In this document: positions 8,894-17,625 of the stretch, piece after piece | How the letters are laid out: every line of letters begins with the position of its first letter | How positions within the stretch are numbered: the stretch's first letter is position 1 | Assembly (NCBI RefSeq): GCF_013423785.1 | Contig: NZ_CP058952.1 | Coordinates: 2,755,665 to 2,819,664, forward strand | DNA length: 64,000 bases | Reading direction: 5' to 3' | Origin: Chitinibacter fontanus | GTDB taxonomy: Bacteria; Pseudomonadota; Gammaproteobacteria; Burkholderiales; Chitinibacteraceae | Translations under genes and position numbers: made by a program | The notes under the pieces: generated by a model | Seen by the model: the letters and a program-made list of their open reading frames with translations, nothing else | Databases searched by the model: none | Told to the model about the DNA's origin: nothing

Positions 8894-9844
8894 ATGAATA
8901 TGCGAAAAATAACGCGAGTAGCGGCCGGCATTTTGCTGCAACCTGATGGACAGTTTCTGATGGCGAGCCGTCCTGCCGGGAAGCCATACGCAGGCTACTG
9001 GGAGTTTCCGGGTGGCAAGCTTGAAGCCGGTGAATCCGCGCTGGAAGCATTAAAACGTGAACTTCAAGAGGAGTTGGGTATTAATGTTACAGCCGCAACG
9101 CCGTGGCTATGTCAACGTTTTGATTACCCGCATGCGCTGGTTGAGTTGCATTTTTTCCGCGTAACCGCTTGGGAGGGGGCCATGCACTCGCATGAAGGGC
9201 AGCAATTTGCGTGGCAACAAGCTGGGCATTTGCAAGTGTCGCCTATCTTGCCTGCCAATGGGCCGATTTTGCGAGGGCTTAGCCAGCCACAGTTGCTAAG
9301 GTTTACCCCTGCAGGCTTGCTGGATAACGAGGCATTAGTTAGCCAGATCAAGCAATATTGGGCGCAAAGTGATGCATGGTTTGTGTTGCGCGAGCCGCAA
9401 CTTGATGCTGATAGTTATGCTGCGCTGTGCCAGCAAATTACACAGTTGCCACGGCCGCATGGCGGCAAATTAATTGCGCATGGCTCCCTTGAATTGGCTT
9501 CACAATTGCCAGTGGATGGTATTCACTTAAGTGCTACGCAACTCATGGCCTGCACGAGTCGACCGCGTGGGTTTGACTGGGTTGGTGCCTCGACACATGA
9601 CCAACAGCAGTTGGCGCAGGTACAAACACTGGGTCTTGATTACGCCGTGCTTGGCCATGTGAATAACACGGCTAGCCATCCAGATGAGCCCCCACTCGGC
9701 TGGGATGAGTTTGGTTGTTTACTCAAGCAAGGCTGGAGTTTCCCATGCTTTGCCATCGGTGGGCAGAGTGTGGCGACTTTGCCATTGGCACAGTCATATG
9801 GGGCGCAAGGTGTGGCCGTTTTACGAGCGGCTTGGCAATGCTAA
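8894..9844 (+). CDS. mutT: Nudix hydrolase fused to a ThiE-like domain (MutT family)
   Basis: A 316-aa two-domain protein. Residues about 1-130 are a MutT-type Nudix domain with a complete Nudix box starting GGKLEAGESALEALKREL, which in MutT hydrolyses 8-oxo-dGTP and related oxidised nucleotides. Residues about 135-316 resemble thiamine-phosphate synthase (DGIHLSATQL, YAVLGHV and CFAIGG strands of a TIM barrel). This MutT-ThiE fusion is well known in beta- and gammaproteobacteria, and the role of the second domain is unclear. The next gene starts inside its last codons. Confidence 0.9.
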   Translation: MNMRKITRVAAGILLQPDGQFLMASRPAGKPYAGYWEFPGGKLEAGESALEALKRELQEELGINVTAATPWLCQRFDYPHALVELHFFRVTAWEGAMHSHEGQQFAWQQAGHLQVSPILPANGPILRGLSQPQLLRFTPAGLLDNEALVSQIKQYWAQSDAWFVLREPQLDADSYAALCQQITQLPRPHGGKLIAHGSLELASQLPVDGIHLSATQLMACTSRPRGFDWVGASTHDQQQLAQVQTLGLDYAVLGHVNNTASHPDEPPLGWDEFGCLLKQGWSFPCFAIGGQSVATLPLAQSYGAQGVAVLRAAWQC

Positions 9845-10290
9845 AGCGCTTCATTTCCAAATATGTACTGATCTTTTTGTTATTGCTAGGAGCGCTCGTT
9901 GTGCTGGCTCAGCGCGATGGGTTATGGTTGTCTTTGTTGCAGCCTACACCTGCGCAGAATACGGTGCATCTAAGTTGTCCCAAATTACAATTGGGATGCC
10001 AGTTTACGATTGAGCAAACTCAGTATCGCATTATTGCCGACGAAGGGATCAGTGGGGCAAAGCCATTTACAGTGAAGCTTGAAGGTCGAGCTGGGCGAGT
10101 TGAGGGCAGCTGGCAGATGCAAGGTATGGAAATGGGGCCAAACAATTACCGCTTTATTGCCAATGGCGATACTGCTTGGCAGGCGAAGATGGTGTTACCA
10201 ATGTGTACACAGTCACGCCAAGACTGGCTGTTGATTTTAAACATCGATCAGATTCAGGTTCAGATTCAAACATCCTCTGATGCTAGCTAA
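9838..10290 (+). CDS. Membrane-anchored hypothetical protein (150 aa)
   Basis: The ATG at 9838 overlaps the stop of the Nudix-ThiE gene by 7 bp, implying translational coupling; the longer upstream frame is an overlap artefact. One N-terminal hydrophobic helix (about residues 7-24) is followed by a soluble, probably periplasmic domain of about 120 aa. That domain has three Cys (CPKLQLGC and PMCTQS) and a GMEMGPNNY segment. The layout resembles the small FixH-like or DUF-type periplasmic proteins, but I cannot name the family. Confidence 0.7.
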   Translation: MLKRFISKYVLIFLLLLGALVVLAQRDGLWLSLLQPTPAQNTVHLSCPKLQLGCQFTIEQTQYRIIADEGISGAKPFTVKLEGRAGRVEGSWQMQGMEMGPNNYRFIANGDTAWQAKMVLPMCTQSRQDWLLILNIDQIQVQIQTSSDAS

Positions 10291-10345
10291 TCACAGGCTG
10301 GCAATTGTGTGAAAAACTAGTAAGCTGGAGTGAGGAGGATTTTAG

Positions 10346-10828
10346 ATGAAGAAACAAGCACTATTGCTGCTCGCAATGGTATATGCCGCAACTGCCACCG
10401 CAGGCAAAGTTTATCAATGGCGCGATGCGGATGGACGGGTTTACTACTCTGATCAGCCTCCACCCCAAGTCGTAGCCAAAGAGCGCCAAATCCGCCCCAA
10501 TACCATCGGCAATGCCAGCCAGGCGCAAAGCAAAGCTAGCAAAGTGGCAGCGGAAGATGAAATCGTATTATGGGTGAGCGCCAATTGCGAGCCGGCGTGT
10601 TCTCAAGCCTTGGCGATTTTGGATCAACGCAATGTACGTTACGAGGTTAAAAACGCCGATCCCAGCAATGAAAAAAGTATGCTTGGGTTTTTTAATGCCG
10701 CTGGCACCATGCAAGCGCGTCCCCCGATACTTATTATCGGTAAAAACGTGCTTAAAGAATGGAATAGCCCAGTGTGGCAGGCTGAGCTGAGTAAAGCCGG
10801 TTATCCACTCCCAAAAGCCAAGCAATAA
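10346..10828 (+). CDS. DUF4124 / glutaredoxin-like periplasmic protein
   Basis: A 160-aa exported protein. Signal peptide at 1-19, then a DUF4124 module (KVYQWRDADGRVYYSDQPPP, about 21-40) common in betaproteobacterial envelope proteins. The C-terminal half (about 70-155) resembles a glutaredoxin fold, with ANCEPAC in place of the usual CPxC and a later ARPPILIIG strand-turn. The two Cys are separated by three residues rather than two, so redox activity is uncertain. GGAGGA upstream supports the start. A terminator follows. Confidence 0.8.
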   Translation: MKKQALLLLAMVYAATATAGKVYQWRDADGRVYYSDQPPPQVVAKERQIRPNTIGNASQAQSKASKVAAEDEIVLWVSANCEPACSQALAILDQRNVRYEVKNADPSNEKSMLGFFNAAGTMQARPPILIIGKNVLKEWNSPVWQAELSKAGYPLPKAKQ

Positions 10829-10831
10829 ATA

Positions 10832-10860
10832 AAGGGGCCAATTTGGCCCCTTGTTGTTTT
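10832..10860. terminator. Terminator between convergent genes
   Basis: The stem AAGGGGCCA/TGGCCCCTT (10832-10840 and 10844-10852) is followed by a T-rich tail on the plus strand. It lies between the DUF4124 gene and the converging SYLF gene. Confidence 0.8.
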
Positions 10861-10875
10861 GCGCCGCTGTAGCGA

Positions 10876-11481
10876 TTATTTGCTATTAAGCTCTTTATCT
10901 ACGCTATATTTCGAGCCTGCGACTGTTGCTTCGGCTACAAGTCCAGTTTTCGTGAGCTGATAGACATAGATACCTTGAGCTACCTGTTTTGCCCCCGTTA
11001 TGCCAACACCTTTTTCGCTGGCTTTGGCGGCGGCCGTGGCATTCGCATCTGCAGTCCAGCCACTGTTCACGAAGTTGTCAAACGCCGTTTGTTCGGTAAA
11101 TACCAAGACTTCTTGGGTTTCTTTCGCGCCAAGTCCAAGGCCCACTTTACCTTGCACCATAGTCATGTAGGTTTTTTTGCCCTTGGAAACGGCAACCCCT
11201 TCACCGCCACCTGCACCTAAAAATACCGCAGTAAACCCACCTGTTCTAAACACAGCATAACCCGCTGCTTTGGCAATTTGTGCTTTGGCGGCAGGGTATT
11301 TTTTATAAATCTGTGCCAATGAATGTTGGCTTACCTTATCTATCTCGGCACGGCGTTGGGCGGGTGTTTTTTGCTGCTCTTTGCTTTCTGCGTGGCTTTT
11401 ATCCGGCGCATTGCCTTCGGCCCAAATCGGAGTGCTGAGCGTCATTGCTGCGGCAGCGATGAAGAGTTGACGTAATAGCAT
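10876..11481 (-). CDS. SYLF-domain (YSC84-like) periplasmic protein
   Basis: A 201-aa exported protein with a signal peptide cleaved near WAEGN. The region from about residue 75 carries the SYLF/YSC84 pattern (AGYAVFRTGGFTAVFLGAGG, then YMTMVQGKVGLGLGAKET and VLVFTEQTAFDNFVNSGW). Members bind lipids and are associated with the envelope; the function in bacteria is poorly defined. It is transcribed divergently from the PadR regulator, with a 165-bp shared region. Confidence 0.85.
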   Translation of the reverse strand: MLLRQLFIAAAAMTLSTPIWAEGNAPDKSHAESKEQQKTPAQRRAEIDKVSQHSLAQIYKKYPAAKAQIAKAAGYAVFRTGGFTAVFLGAGGGEGVAVSKGKKTYMTMVQGKVGLGLGAKETQEVLVFTEQTAFDNFVNSGWTADANATAAAKASEKGVGITGAKQVAQGIYVYQLTKTGLVAEATVAGSKYSVDKELNSK

Positions 11482-11646
11482 GATAAACCTCGGGTTTTGG
11501 TTGAGTATTTAGTATAGCTGGCATTTTCTGACTGGTTTGTATGGATTGAAAGGTTTTGTTGTTGTGTTGAAAGGCTGTTCCTTATACTATTGCCGATTGC
11601 TACTGTGTATTGCACGATAGCTTGTATTACTCATGCAAGGGGCGGG

Positions 11647-11967
11647 ATGAAAACCCAACTAAAAAAAGGCGTGTTGGAAATGTGTGTGTTGGCGGTGCTC
11701 GCACGTGGAGATAGTTATGCGTATGAGATTGTCAGCACCTTATCGAGCACGATGGAGATGAGCGAAGGCACGATTTACCCGCTGATGCGCCGGCTTGAGG
11801 CCGAGCAGTTTGTTAGCACCTATTTGAGCCAATCAAGTAGTGGGCCGGCGCGCAAATATTATCAACTGACCGAACTGGGGCGGTCTGCTTTGCAACAAAT
11901 GCAGCGCGAATGGCTGGAATTTATCAGCGATGTCGAACAAGTGATACAGCAAGGAATCGCGAAATGA
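11647..11967 (+). CDS. PadR family transcriptional regulator
   Basis: A 106-aa winged-helix regulator. The PadR pattern is clear: KGVLEMCVLAVLARGDSYAY, then SEGTIYPLMRRLEAEQF for the recognition helix and wing, and the YYQLTELG turn. The ATG at 11647 follows an AAGGGGCGGG ribosome site, and the longer frame from 11590 lacks one. It is coupled by an ATGA overlap to the HAAS-domain membrane protein, a pairing typical of PadR systems in which the membrane protein modulates envelope stress or antibiotic responses. Confidence 0.92.
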   Translation: MKTQLKKGVLEMCVLAVLARGDSYAYEIVSTLSSTMEMSEGTIYPLMRRLEAEQFVSTYLSQSSSGPARKYYQLTELGRSALQQMQREWLEFISDVEQVIQQGIAK

Positions 11968-12959
11968 ATCAACAAGAATTTATCGCGCAGTTAGAGCGCG
12001 CATTGCGCCAATTACCCGCCGCTGAAGTGCGGGATATTGCGTCTGAGTATCAAGATTACTTCGCCGAAGCGATTGCAAATGGGCGCAGTGAAGCTGAATT
12101 TTGCGCCGCGCTGGGTTTACCGAAGCAATTAGCCGCAGAAATCCTGACTCGTAGTTCCGTGCGTATCAGCAATGAATCACCAGTATTTGAAACTGCTGAA
12201 AAGTCAGGCTTTAGATGGTTCAGGCACGTATGGCATACATTTAAGCAAGCTCCGCTTATTTTTTCGCTGCTTGGTATTTTCACCTCAATCATGGGTTTGC
12301 TAGTGGCTAATTCTTCACTGGCTAGATTTTCTCCTATATTTTCGCCACTTATCGGGAGTCTAATGACCTCTTTAGTAGTCGGCTTGGCGTGGCGCTTTGA
12401 AATGAAAAAAACCATCGATTTTGGTGCGGACGATGTTCATTTTTCGAGAGTATGTATTCGTGCAATCGGGTTTGCCATCATGTGGGTCGGGTTGAGTCTG
12501 CTTTCGGATTCAATTTGCGATCTTATTGCTGGACGACCCATGGGCTTATATATGGCTGAAGCCCCAACCGGTGCGGAGCAAACATTTAATATGCTCTGGA
12601 CAACCTTTGTTGCGATAGGTTTTGTCTTTGCACATGGCTTGATTATTTTGCAGAACCAATCGTTGTTGACTGCCACCAAACTGAGTTGGCGTGCAGCACG
12701 TCGTTATTGGTCACAATGCTTGATGCTTTTGATGCTCATGTTTGTCTCATCGCTTGCTCTGGTGATGCTTTTAATCACTCTGGGGAATTTAATGAAGGGT
12801 ATGACAGGTGTTGAAATGTCAAGTGAGGTACTGAGGATGGGCTATTATGCGGTGCCAATTTTTGGCCCTTGGATTGGAATGATGTATTTGATGTCATATT
12901 CAGCGTGGGCCGCTGTTTTCCGCGATGGCTCGATGAGAACTGAAGTCCGCCACTCTTAA
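11964..12959 (+). CDS. HAAS-domain (DUF1700) membrane protein
   Basis: A 331-aa protein. Residues 1-70 form the helical HAAS/DUF1700 domain (MNQQEFIAQLERALRQLP, then DYFAEAIANG and LGLPKQLAAEIL), found almost always beside PadR regulators. After it come about six hydrophobic segments. The ATG overlaps the PadR stop. The second half is richer in A+T than its neighbours. Role by context: membrane partner of the PadR protein. The substrate or signal cannot be read. Confidence 0.88.
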   Translation: MNQQEFIAQLERALRQLPAAEVRDIASEYQDYFAEAIANGRSEAEFCAALGLPKQLAAEILTRSSVRISNESPVFETAEKSGFRWFRHVWHTFKQAPLIFSLLGIFTSIMGLLVANSSLARFSPIFSPLIGSLMTSLVVGLAWRFEMKKTIDFGADDVHFSRVCIRAIGFAIMWVGLSLLSDSICDLIAGRPMGLYMAEAPTGAEQTFNMLWTTFVAIGFVFAHGLIILQNQSLLTATKLSWRAARRYWSQCLMLLMLMFVSSLALVMLLITLGNLMKGMTGVEMSSEVLRMGYYAVPIFGPWIGMMYLMSYSAWAAVFRDGSMRTEVRHS

Positions 12960-12981
12960 AAATCAAACCGCACCGGAATAT

Positions 12982-13010
12982 AAAAAACCGACCTGTATGG
13001 TCGGTTTTTT
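12982..13010 (+). terminator. Intrinsic terminator after the PadR-HAAS pair
   Basis: An AAAAAACCGACC/GGTCGGTTTTTT inverted repeat with a 5-nt loop; strong in both directions, ahead of the converging transglycosylase gene. Confidence 0.92.
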
Positions 13011-13084
13011 ATATTGAGTTAATCTATGGGGTATTGCCATCTGACTCAATTTAAAATTGGCCTTTGGTAATATACCCACGATGG

Positions 13085-13705
13085 CTATTTCTGCGCAATT
13101 CTCTCGCCGACGCCATCATTCCAGTCGTAATAGCCTTTCCATGCGCTATAGACCAGATTCGGATATTCGGCTTTACCTAGGCTACCGTTGTAGCGGCCCA
13201 GAGCGCGAAATAGATCGCCGTTCTCAATATCTAAATAATGGCGCAAAATTGAGCAGCCATAACGTAAGTTGGTGTTCATATCGAACAAGCTTTGCTCAGG
13301 GCTACCGATGGAACGCTGCCAAAATGGCATCACTTGCATCAAGCCACGCGCGCCCACGGGGCTGATTGCATAGCGGTTAAAGCGACTTTCGATGTGAATC
13401 AGCCCGAGCACCATTTGTGGATCAAGCCCCGCACGAGTGGCCTCATAGTGAATTGAAGTAAGCAATTTACGCCGTACAAACTCATCGGGGATACGGGTTT
13501 TTAGCCGCTCTGACATCTCATTGAGCCATGCCTCGCCTTGCGCTTTATCGGCAAACATCAACCTGGGTTCGATGCGATCAGCAATGCTGCGGCGCAGGCT
13601 GCTGGCGACCGAATCCGATAGATATTCTTCACGCTGCGCTCCTGCATGCGCGCTCGCGCTAACTAGGCTTAGGCAAAGAAGGGCGGGGGCAAAAAACTTC
13701 AACAT
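13085..13705 (-). CDS. Lytic murein transglycosylase (SLT domain)
   Basis: A 206-aa exported enzyme that cleaves peptidoglycan glycan strands with 1,6-anhydro ring formation. A signal peptide ends near ASAHA. The SLT fold has the catalytic Glu in LGLIHIESRFN, then GARGLMQVMPFW and the NLRYGCSILRHYLD helix, all standard for family 1 enzymes. Length is short, so there is no extra domain. It lies downstream of proS on the same strand, separated by a terminator. Confidence 0.9.
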   Translation of the reverse strand: MLKFFAPALLCLSLVSASAHAGAQREEYLSDSVASSLRRSIADRIEPRLMFADKAQGEAWLNEMSERLKTRIPDEFVRRKLLTSIHYEATRAGLDPQMVLGLIHIESRFNRYAISPVGARGLMQVMPFWQRSIGSPEQSLFDMNTNLRYGCSILRHYLDIENGDLFRALGRYNGSLGKAEYPNLVYSAWKGYYDWNDGVGERIAQK

Positions 13706-13833
13706 ATTGAACTACTTGTATAAATTGCGGGTATGCACTGAGCCGTAATTTTGGCCGCTACTTGCGGCAGGGTCAATGCCTTACAGCGATTTGGCCTGCT
13801 CGGAGGTGAGCGTCGGCACTTTATCGCGGCAAT

Positions 13834-13862
13834 AAAAAAGCCCATTCGAGAATGGACTTTTT
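13834..13862 (-). terminator. Intrinsic terminator after proS
   Basis: On the minus strand, AAAAGTCCATTC pairs with GAATGGGCTTTT (one G-U pair), followed by a U-run. It sits 70 bp beyond the proS stop. Confidence 0.85.
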
Positions 13863-13932
13863 AAATTCTTCCGGGTATTGCTCGCTAAGCGATTCAAATT
13901 GTGCTTTGCAAGCAAATACCCGTGGTTGCAGC

Positions 13933-15648
13933 TTAGGCGATTTGTTGCTGAATAAAGCTCAGTGCTTCGCCAAGCGCGATTTTCTGCATTTCACCCGCAC
14001 GTCGCGCCACGTATTCCACTTCGCCGTTCGCCAAGGCTTTATCGCCAATCGTGACGCGATGCGGGATACCGATCAATTCCATATCGGCAAACATCGAACC
14101 TGGACGCTCGTTGCGATCGTCGAGCAAGACGTCGATGCCTGCTGCCGTGAAGTCGGCGTACATTTGATCCGCAGCTGCTTTAACGGCTTCAGATTTGTGG
14201 TAGCCGACCGCAACGATCGCCACCGCGAATGGTGCCATTGCCGCTGGCCAGATAATGCCGCGTGCATCGTGGTTTTGCTCGATCGCTGCGCCGACAATGC
14301 GCGAAACGCCGATACCGTAGCAACCCATTTCCATTGGCGTCAGTGTGTTTTGCTCGTTCAGGAACGTGCAATTCATCGCTTCAGAATATTTAGTGCGCAA
14401 TTGGAAAATGTGGCCCACTTCGATACCACGACACAATTCGAGCACGCCGCCTTTGCCATCTGGGCACACGTCGCCATTCACGACGTTGCGAATGTCGGCC
14501 ACCACGTGTGGTTCTGGCAGGTCACGGCCAAAGTTGACGCCTGACAGGTGCAATTTCGGTTTGTTCGCGCCGCAGACAAAGTCGCTCATTGCGGCAACGG
14601 TGCGATCCGCAATTACGCGAATGTTCGCGTTAATGCCAACGGGGCCGATAAAGCCCGGTGGGCAGTTCAGATTGCTGCGAATTTCTTCATCAGTCGCGAA
14701 GCGGAAGTCGCTCATGCCTGCCACTTTGCTGATTTTCACTTCGTTCAGATTATGGTCGCCACGCAACAGCGCCAGCACGAATTCACCCGCCGTCGTTACC
14801 AAAGCAATGGCTTTCACAGTGCGATCGATCCCGATGCCCAATAGTGCCGCAACATCTTCGCACGCAGTTTGTTTTGGCGTGTCAACTTCGGTCATTGCTT
14901 GCGCAGCAGCGGCGCGTGGTGCCGCAGGAGCGAAGGCTTCAGCGAGTTCAACGTTCGCTGCGTACTCAGACGTTGGGCAGTAAGCGAGCAAGTCTTCACC
15001 CGCATCGGCCAAAACGTGGAATTCGTGCGAGCCGTCACCACCGATTGCGCCAGTATCGGCTGCAACCGCACGGAATTTAAGGCCTAGGCGCGTAAACACC
15101 TTGGAGTATGCCCCGTACATCACGTCGTAAGTCGCTTTCAACGAGTCCAGATCAGCGTGGAATGAATACGCGTCTTTCATCATAAATTCGCGCGCGCGCA
15201 TCACGCCAAAACGCGGGCGGATTTCGTCGCGGAATTTAGTTTGGACTTGGTAGAAATTCACCGGCAATTGCTTGTAGCTCTTGATTTCCGAGCGTGCGAT
15301 GTCGGTGATGACTTCTTCGTGCGTCGGACCAAAGCAGAATTGACGCTCGTGGCGGTCGGTGATTTTTAGCATTTGTGGGCCAAATACATCCCAACGGCCG
15401 GTTTCTTGCCACAATTCAGCGGGTTGTACTGCTGGCATCAGCAATTCTTGCGCACCCGCGCGGTTCATTTCCTGGCGAACAACGGCTTCGACTTTGCGCA
15501 AAATACGCAGACCCAAGGGCATCCACGTGTAAAGGCCTGAGCCCAGACGTTTGATCAGTCCAGCACGCAGCATCAGCTTGTGCGATAGCAGTTCGGCCTC
15601 GGAAGGCGCTTCTTTTAAAGTAGAAATGAATAATTGCGAGGTGCGCAT
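13933..15648 (-). CDS. proS: Prolyl-tRNA synthetase
   Basis: A 571-aa class II synthetase of the bacterial type charging tRNA-Pro. Motif 2 and flanks are visible ([26 protein letters not shown]), as are the TGRW and GPTHEE segments. The editing (INS) domain lies between about 220 and 380 and contains [13 protein letters not shown]. The C-terminal anticodon-binding domain includes [20 protein letters not shown]. Length and order are typical. The start at 15648 begins the conserved [15 protein letters not shown]. Confidence 0.97.
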   Translation of the reverse strand: MRTSQLFISTLKEAPSEAELLSHKLMLRAGLIKRLGSGLYTWMPLGLRILRKVEAVVRQEMNRAGAQELLMPAVQPAELWQETGRWDVFGPQMLKITDRHERQFCFGPTHEEVITDIARSEIKSYKQLPVNFYQVQTKFRDEIRPRFGVMRAREFMMKDAYSFHADLDSLKATYDVMYGAYSKVFTRLGLKFRAVAADTGAIGGDGSHEFHVLADAGEDLLAYCPTSEYAANVELAEAFAPAAPRAAAAQAMTEVDTPKQTACEDVAALLGIGIDRTVKAIALVTTAGEFVLALLRGDHNLNEVKISKVAGMSDFRFATDEEIRSNLNCPPGFIGPVGINANIRVIADRTVAAMSDFVCGANKPKLHLSGVNFGRDLPEPHVVADIRNVVNGDVCPDGKGGVLELCRGIEVGHIFQLRTKYSEAMNCTFLNEQNTLTPMEMGCYGIGVSRIVGAAIEQNHDARGIIWPAAMAPFAVAIVAVGYHKSEAVKAAADQMYADFTAAGIDVLLDDRNERPGSMFADMELIGIPHRVTIGDKALANGEVEYVARRAGEMQKIALGEALSFIQQQIA

Positions 15649-15715
15649 GGTGGCGTAATCCAGTGTAGTAGGGCTAGCTCAAATGAAGCCGAGTATTTTA
15701 ACCGATTTAAGCTGA

Positions 15716-16096
15716 TTATTCAGCAGCAGGCTGCTCAGCTTGCGCGGCGCGTTCGGCTTCAAGCTTGGCGATTTCAGCGGCTTTTTGCTCGGCGCGTTTG
15801 GCGGCAAATTTTGGGCGTAGTTGGTTCATTAAGATGATGTCGCGGGTTTTCATGAGCAACAGCAACCAAGCAACCAGCAGTGCAGCGTAAATCATGTTGT
15901 CCGTGCGCACGGTTGGCAGGAACTTTTCAATCAGCGGATTGATCACAAATTGCACGCTACCGAGTACAGCCAATAGAAGTACCACTGTAGAAATTGCCCG
16001 TTCACGCAGGAAGGTGCCACGCAATAGCACACGTTGTTCCCAGCGGCTTAAATCAGCTAATTCAGGGACGTCATCTGGGCGGAAATAAAAAGCCAT
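15716..16096 (-). CDS. Hypothetical inner-membrane protein (126 aa)
   Basis: Two membrane helices (about residues 35-55 and 68-86) are followed by a charged Ala/Glu/Lys-rich coiled-coil tail (RAEQKAAEIAKLEAERAAQA). The N-terminal 33 residues are cytoplasmic-looking. I do not recognise the family. It lies upstream of proS on the same strand, with about 67 bp between, and may be cotranscribed with it. Confidence 0.75.
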   Translation of the reverse strand: MAFYFRPDDVPELADLSRWEQRVLLRGTFLRERAISTVVLLLAVLGSVQFVINPLIEKFLPTVRTDNMIYAALLVAWLLLLMKTRDIILMNQLRPKFAAKRAEQKAAEIAKLEAERAAQAEQPAAE

Positions 16097-16223
16097 TACT
16101 TGTGTTCCAAATCATATGCAATGGCGGGCAATGTTACGGGAAAGTGCATATAAAGCAAGCCTGTACTTCCCGTTTTGTGTTGGGCGTGTTATCAATTGCG
16201 AATAAAAACGGAGACGAACACCT

Positions 16224-17282
16224 ATGAGCAAGTTTTTTGCCCTACGCCAACTGTCGTTAGCCTTGCTAGTGACTGGTTTTGCCACGACGGTTCAGGCTGA
16301 AGAGGCCGCAACGGCTTCGACCCCGATGGCCTTAAAACCCATTTCCAATATGGAATTTACTCGCTCACAATTGAGTGAGGTTCTGCTGCCAGCTCACAGC
16401 AAGTTGGCACAAGCCAGTGCCGATTTGGCTGCGGCTAGCCGGAAATTCTGTGCGGCACCCGTTGCGAGTGGCTTTGCATCTTTGCAAGCGCAATATGTAA
16501 ATACACTGGCGGCTTGGCGCACGATTGAAATTGCCCCATTGGGGCCGACGTCTGAACCCGAAGTAGGACGAATAATGGAAGGCGCAGCACAGTCACCTGA
16601 GCAAATTTTAACGCTGGCTAAGCAGCGGCCTGCCGGTGAGATGGTGGATGGGCAGGCTGCGTATGAGGCGCGGGTATTGCCTGCTTGGGGTATTGGCTTT
16701 AAAGCTATTGAATCATTGCTTTATACGGATAAACCCACTAAGAGTATGCAACGTTTAAGCCAAGCTGATGCTTGTGCTTATCTAAGTTGGCAAGCTCAGG
16801 TGGTGGCATATCACACTGAAACACTGCGGCGTGCTTGGCAAGGTTTAAACCGTGGGGTGGCGTATGATTTGAGCTATCCACGTACCTATCAGACGCAATA
16901 TTTTAATCGCTTGGTGGAGGGCGCACGCGAGATCGGTGCTGCAAAGGTCGGTTTAACGCAAAGTGGCTGGCAAGATCAGCGCGCCGGAGCGACCGTTGTT
17001 GGTTTGCGGGCTAATGTGGCGGGCATTCGCGGTTTATTAACCGGTAATCAAGCTGGGATTGGTTTGGATGATTTTATGCTCAGTCGTGAAGATAAAGATA
17101 AATGGGCTCAGGTCGATGTTGCACTCAAGGCTTTGGAAGCGGCTCTACCCACCTCTGAGCAAGCACTGAAGCCGGCTGCGGCCAAGAAACTGGCTGCAGC
17201 AGGTAATCAGCTAGCCGACGTATTGGAAAAGCAAATCGCACCGCTGATGAGCATCAAAATCGGCAAAGTTCAGCCGCAGTAA
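16224..17282 (+). CDS. Imelysin-like periplasmic protein
   Basis: A 352-aa exported protein with a signal peptide cleaved near VQAEE. The body matches the imelysin fold: RSQLSEVLLPAHSKLAQAS helix, AWRTIEIAPLGPTSEP, and the second repeat. Where iron-binding imelysins have GxHxxE, this protein has GFKAIESLLY, with Lys instead of His, as in the lipoprotein-type imelysin-like branch. It may thus not bind metal like ICMP or IrpA. A single gene; no iron transporter is adjacent. Confidence 0.8.
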   Translation: MSKFFALRQLSLALLVTGFATTVQAEEAATASTPMALKPISNMEFTRSQLSEVLLPAHSKLAQASADLAAASRKFCAAPVASGFASLQAQYVNTLAAWRTIEIAPLGPTSEPEVGRIMEGAAQSPEQILTLAKQRPAGEMVDGQAAYEARVLPAWGIGFKAIESLLYTDKPTKSMQRLSQADACAYLSWQAQVVAYHTETLRRAWQGLNRGVAYDLSYPRTYQTQYFNRLVEGAREIGAAKVGLTQSGWQDQRAGATVVGLRANVAGIRGLLTGNQAGIGLDDFMLSREDKDKWAQVDVALKALEAALPTSEQALKPAAAKKLAAAGNQLADVLEKQIAPLMSIKIGKVQPQ

Positions 17283-17291
17283 GCTGTAACG

Positions 17292-17335
17292 AGCTAAGCC
17301 TATTTCGTGGGTATTTTGCAGTAATAGGCTTAGCT
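17292..17335. terminator. 13-bp inverted repeat between convergent genes
   Basis: AGCTAAGCCTATT (17292-17304) and AATAGGCTTAGCT (17323-17335) pair perfectly around an 18-nt loop. No U-run follows on either strand, so termination is possible but unproven. It lies between the imelysin-like gene and the converging tautomerase gene. Confidence 0.5.
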
Positions 17336-17350
17336 TGGCAGTGCGTCGAC

Positions 17351-17536
17351 TTATAGCTCGTCGAGTAATTGCCCACCCCAGCCCCAGTTTTCTTCTCGGG
17401 TTTCGTCAAAGTTGACAATCACGTATTCGCGCGGCTTGCCCGCGATACGTTCCATCGTGCTGGTCATTTCTTCAACAATCTGCTTTTTTTGTTCCCGCGT
17501 GAGTTCGCCAGCTAGGCGGATATTAATGTAGGGCAT
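17351..17536 (-). CDS. 4-oxalocrotonate tautomerase family protein
   Basis: A 61-aa member of the tautomerase superfamily. Pro2, which becomes the N-terminal catalytic base after Met removal, is present (MPYINIRLAG). REQKKQIVEEMTSTM forms the helix and EYVIVNFDE the second strand. Arg residues near 36 and 47 could bind a carboxylate. The physiological substrate is unknown for most such small members. The GAGG site upstream supports the start. Confidence 0.85.
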   Translation of the reverse strand: MPYINIRLAGELTREQKKQIVEEMTSTMERIAGKPREYVIVNFDETREENWGWGGQLLDEL

Positions 17537-17625
17537 AGTGCCTCCTAATGCTTACAAACATTTAACGAAACCGTCACATCAGCAATTTATCATGCAACCT
17601 TGATTTGCATGAGTGGAATAGGCAG

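Noticed and set aside
13852..14544. Long plus-strand ORF antisense to proS
   Set aside because: It mirrors the conserved proS gene, has no ribosome site and a composition of an antisense shadow.
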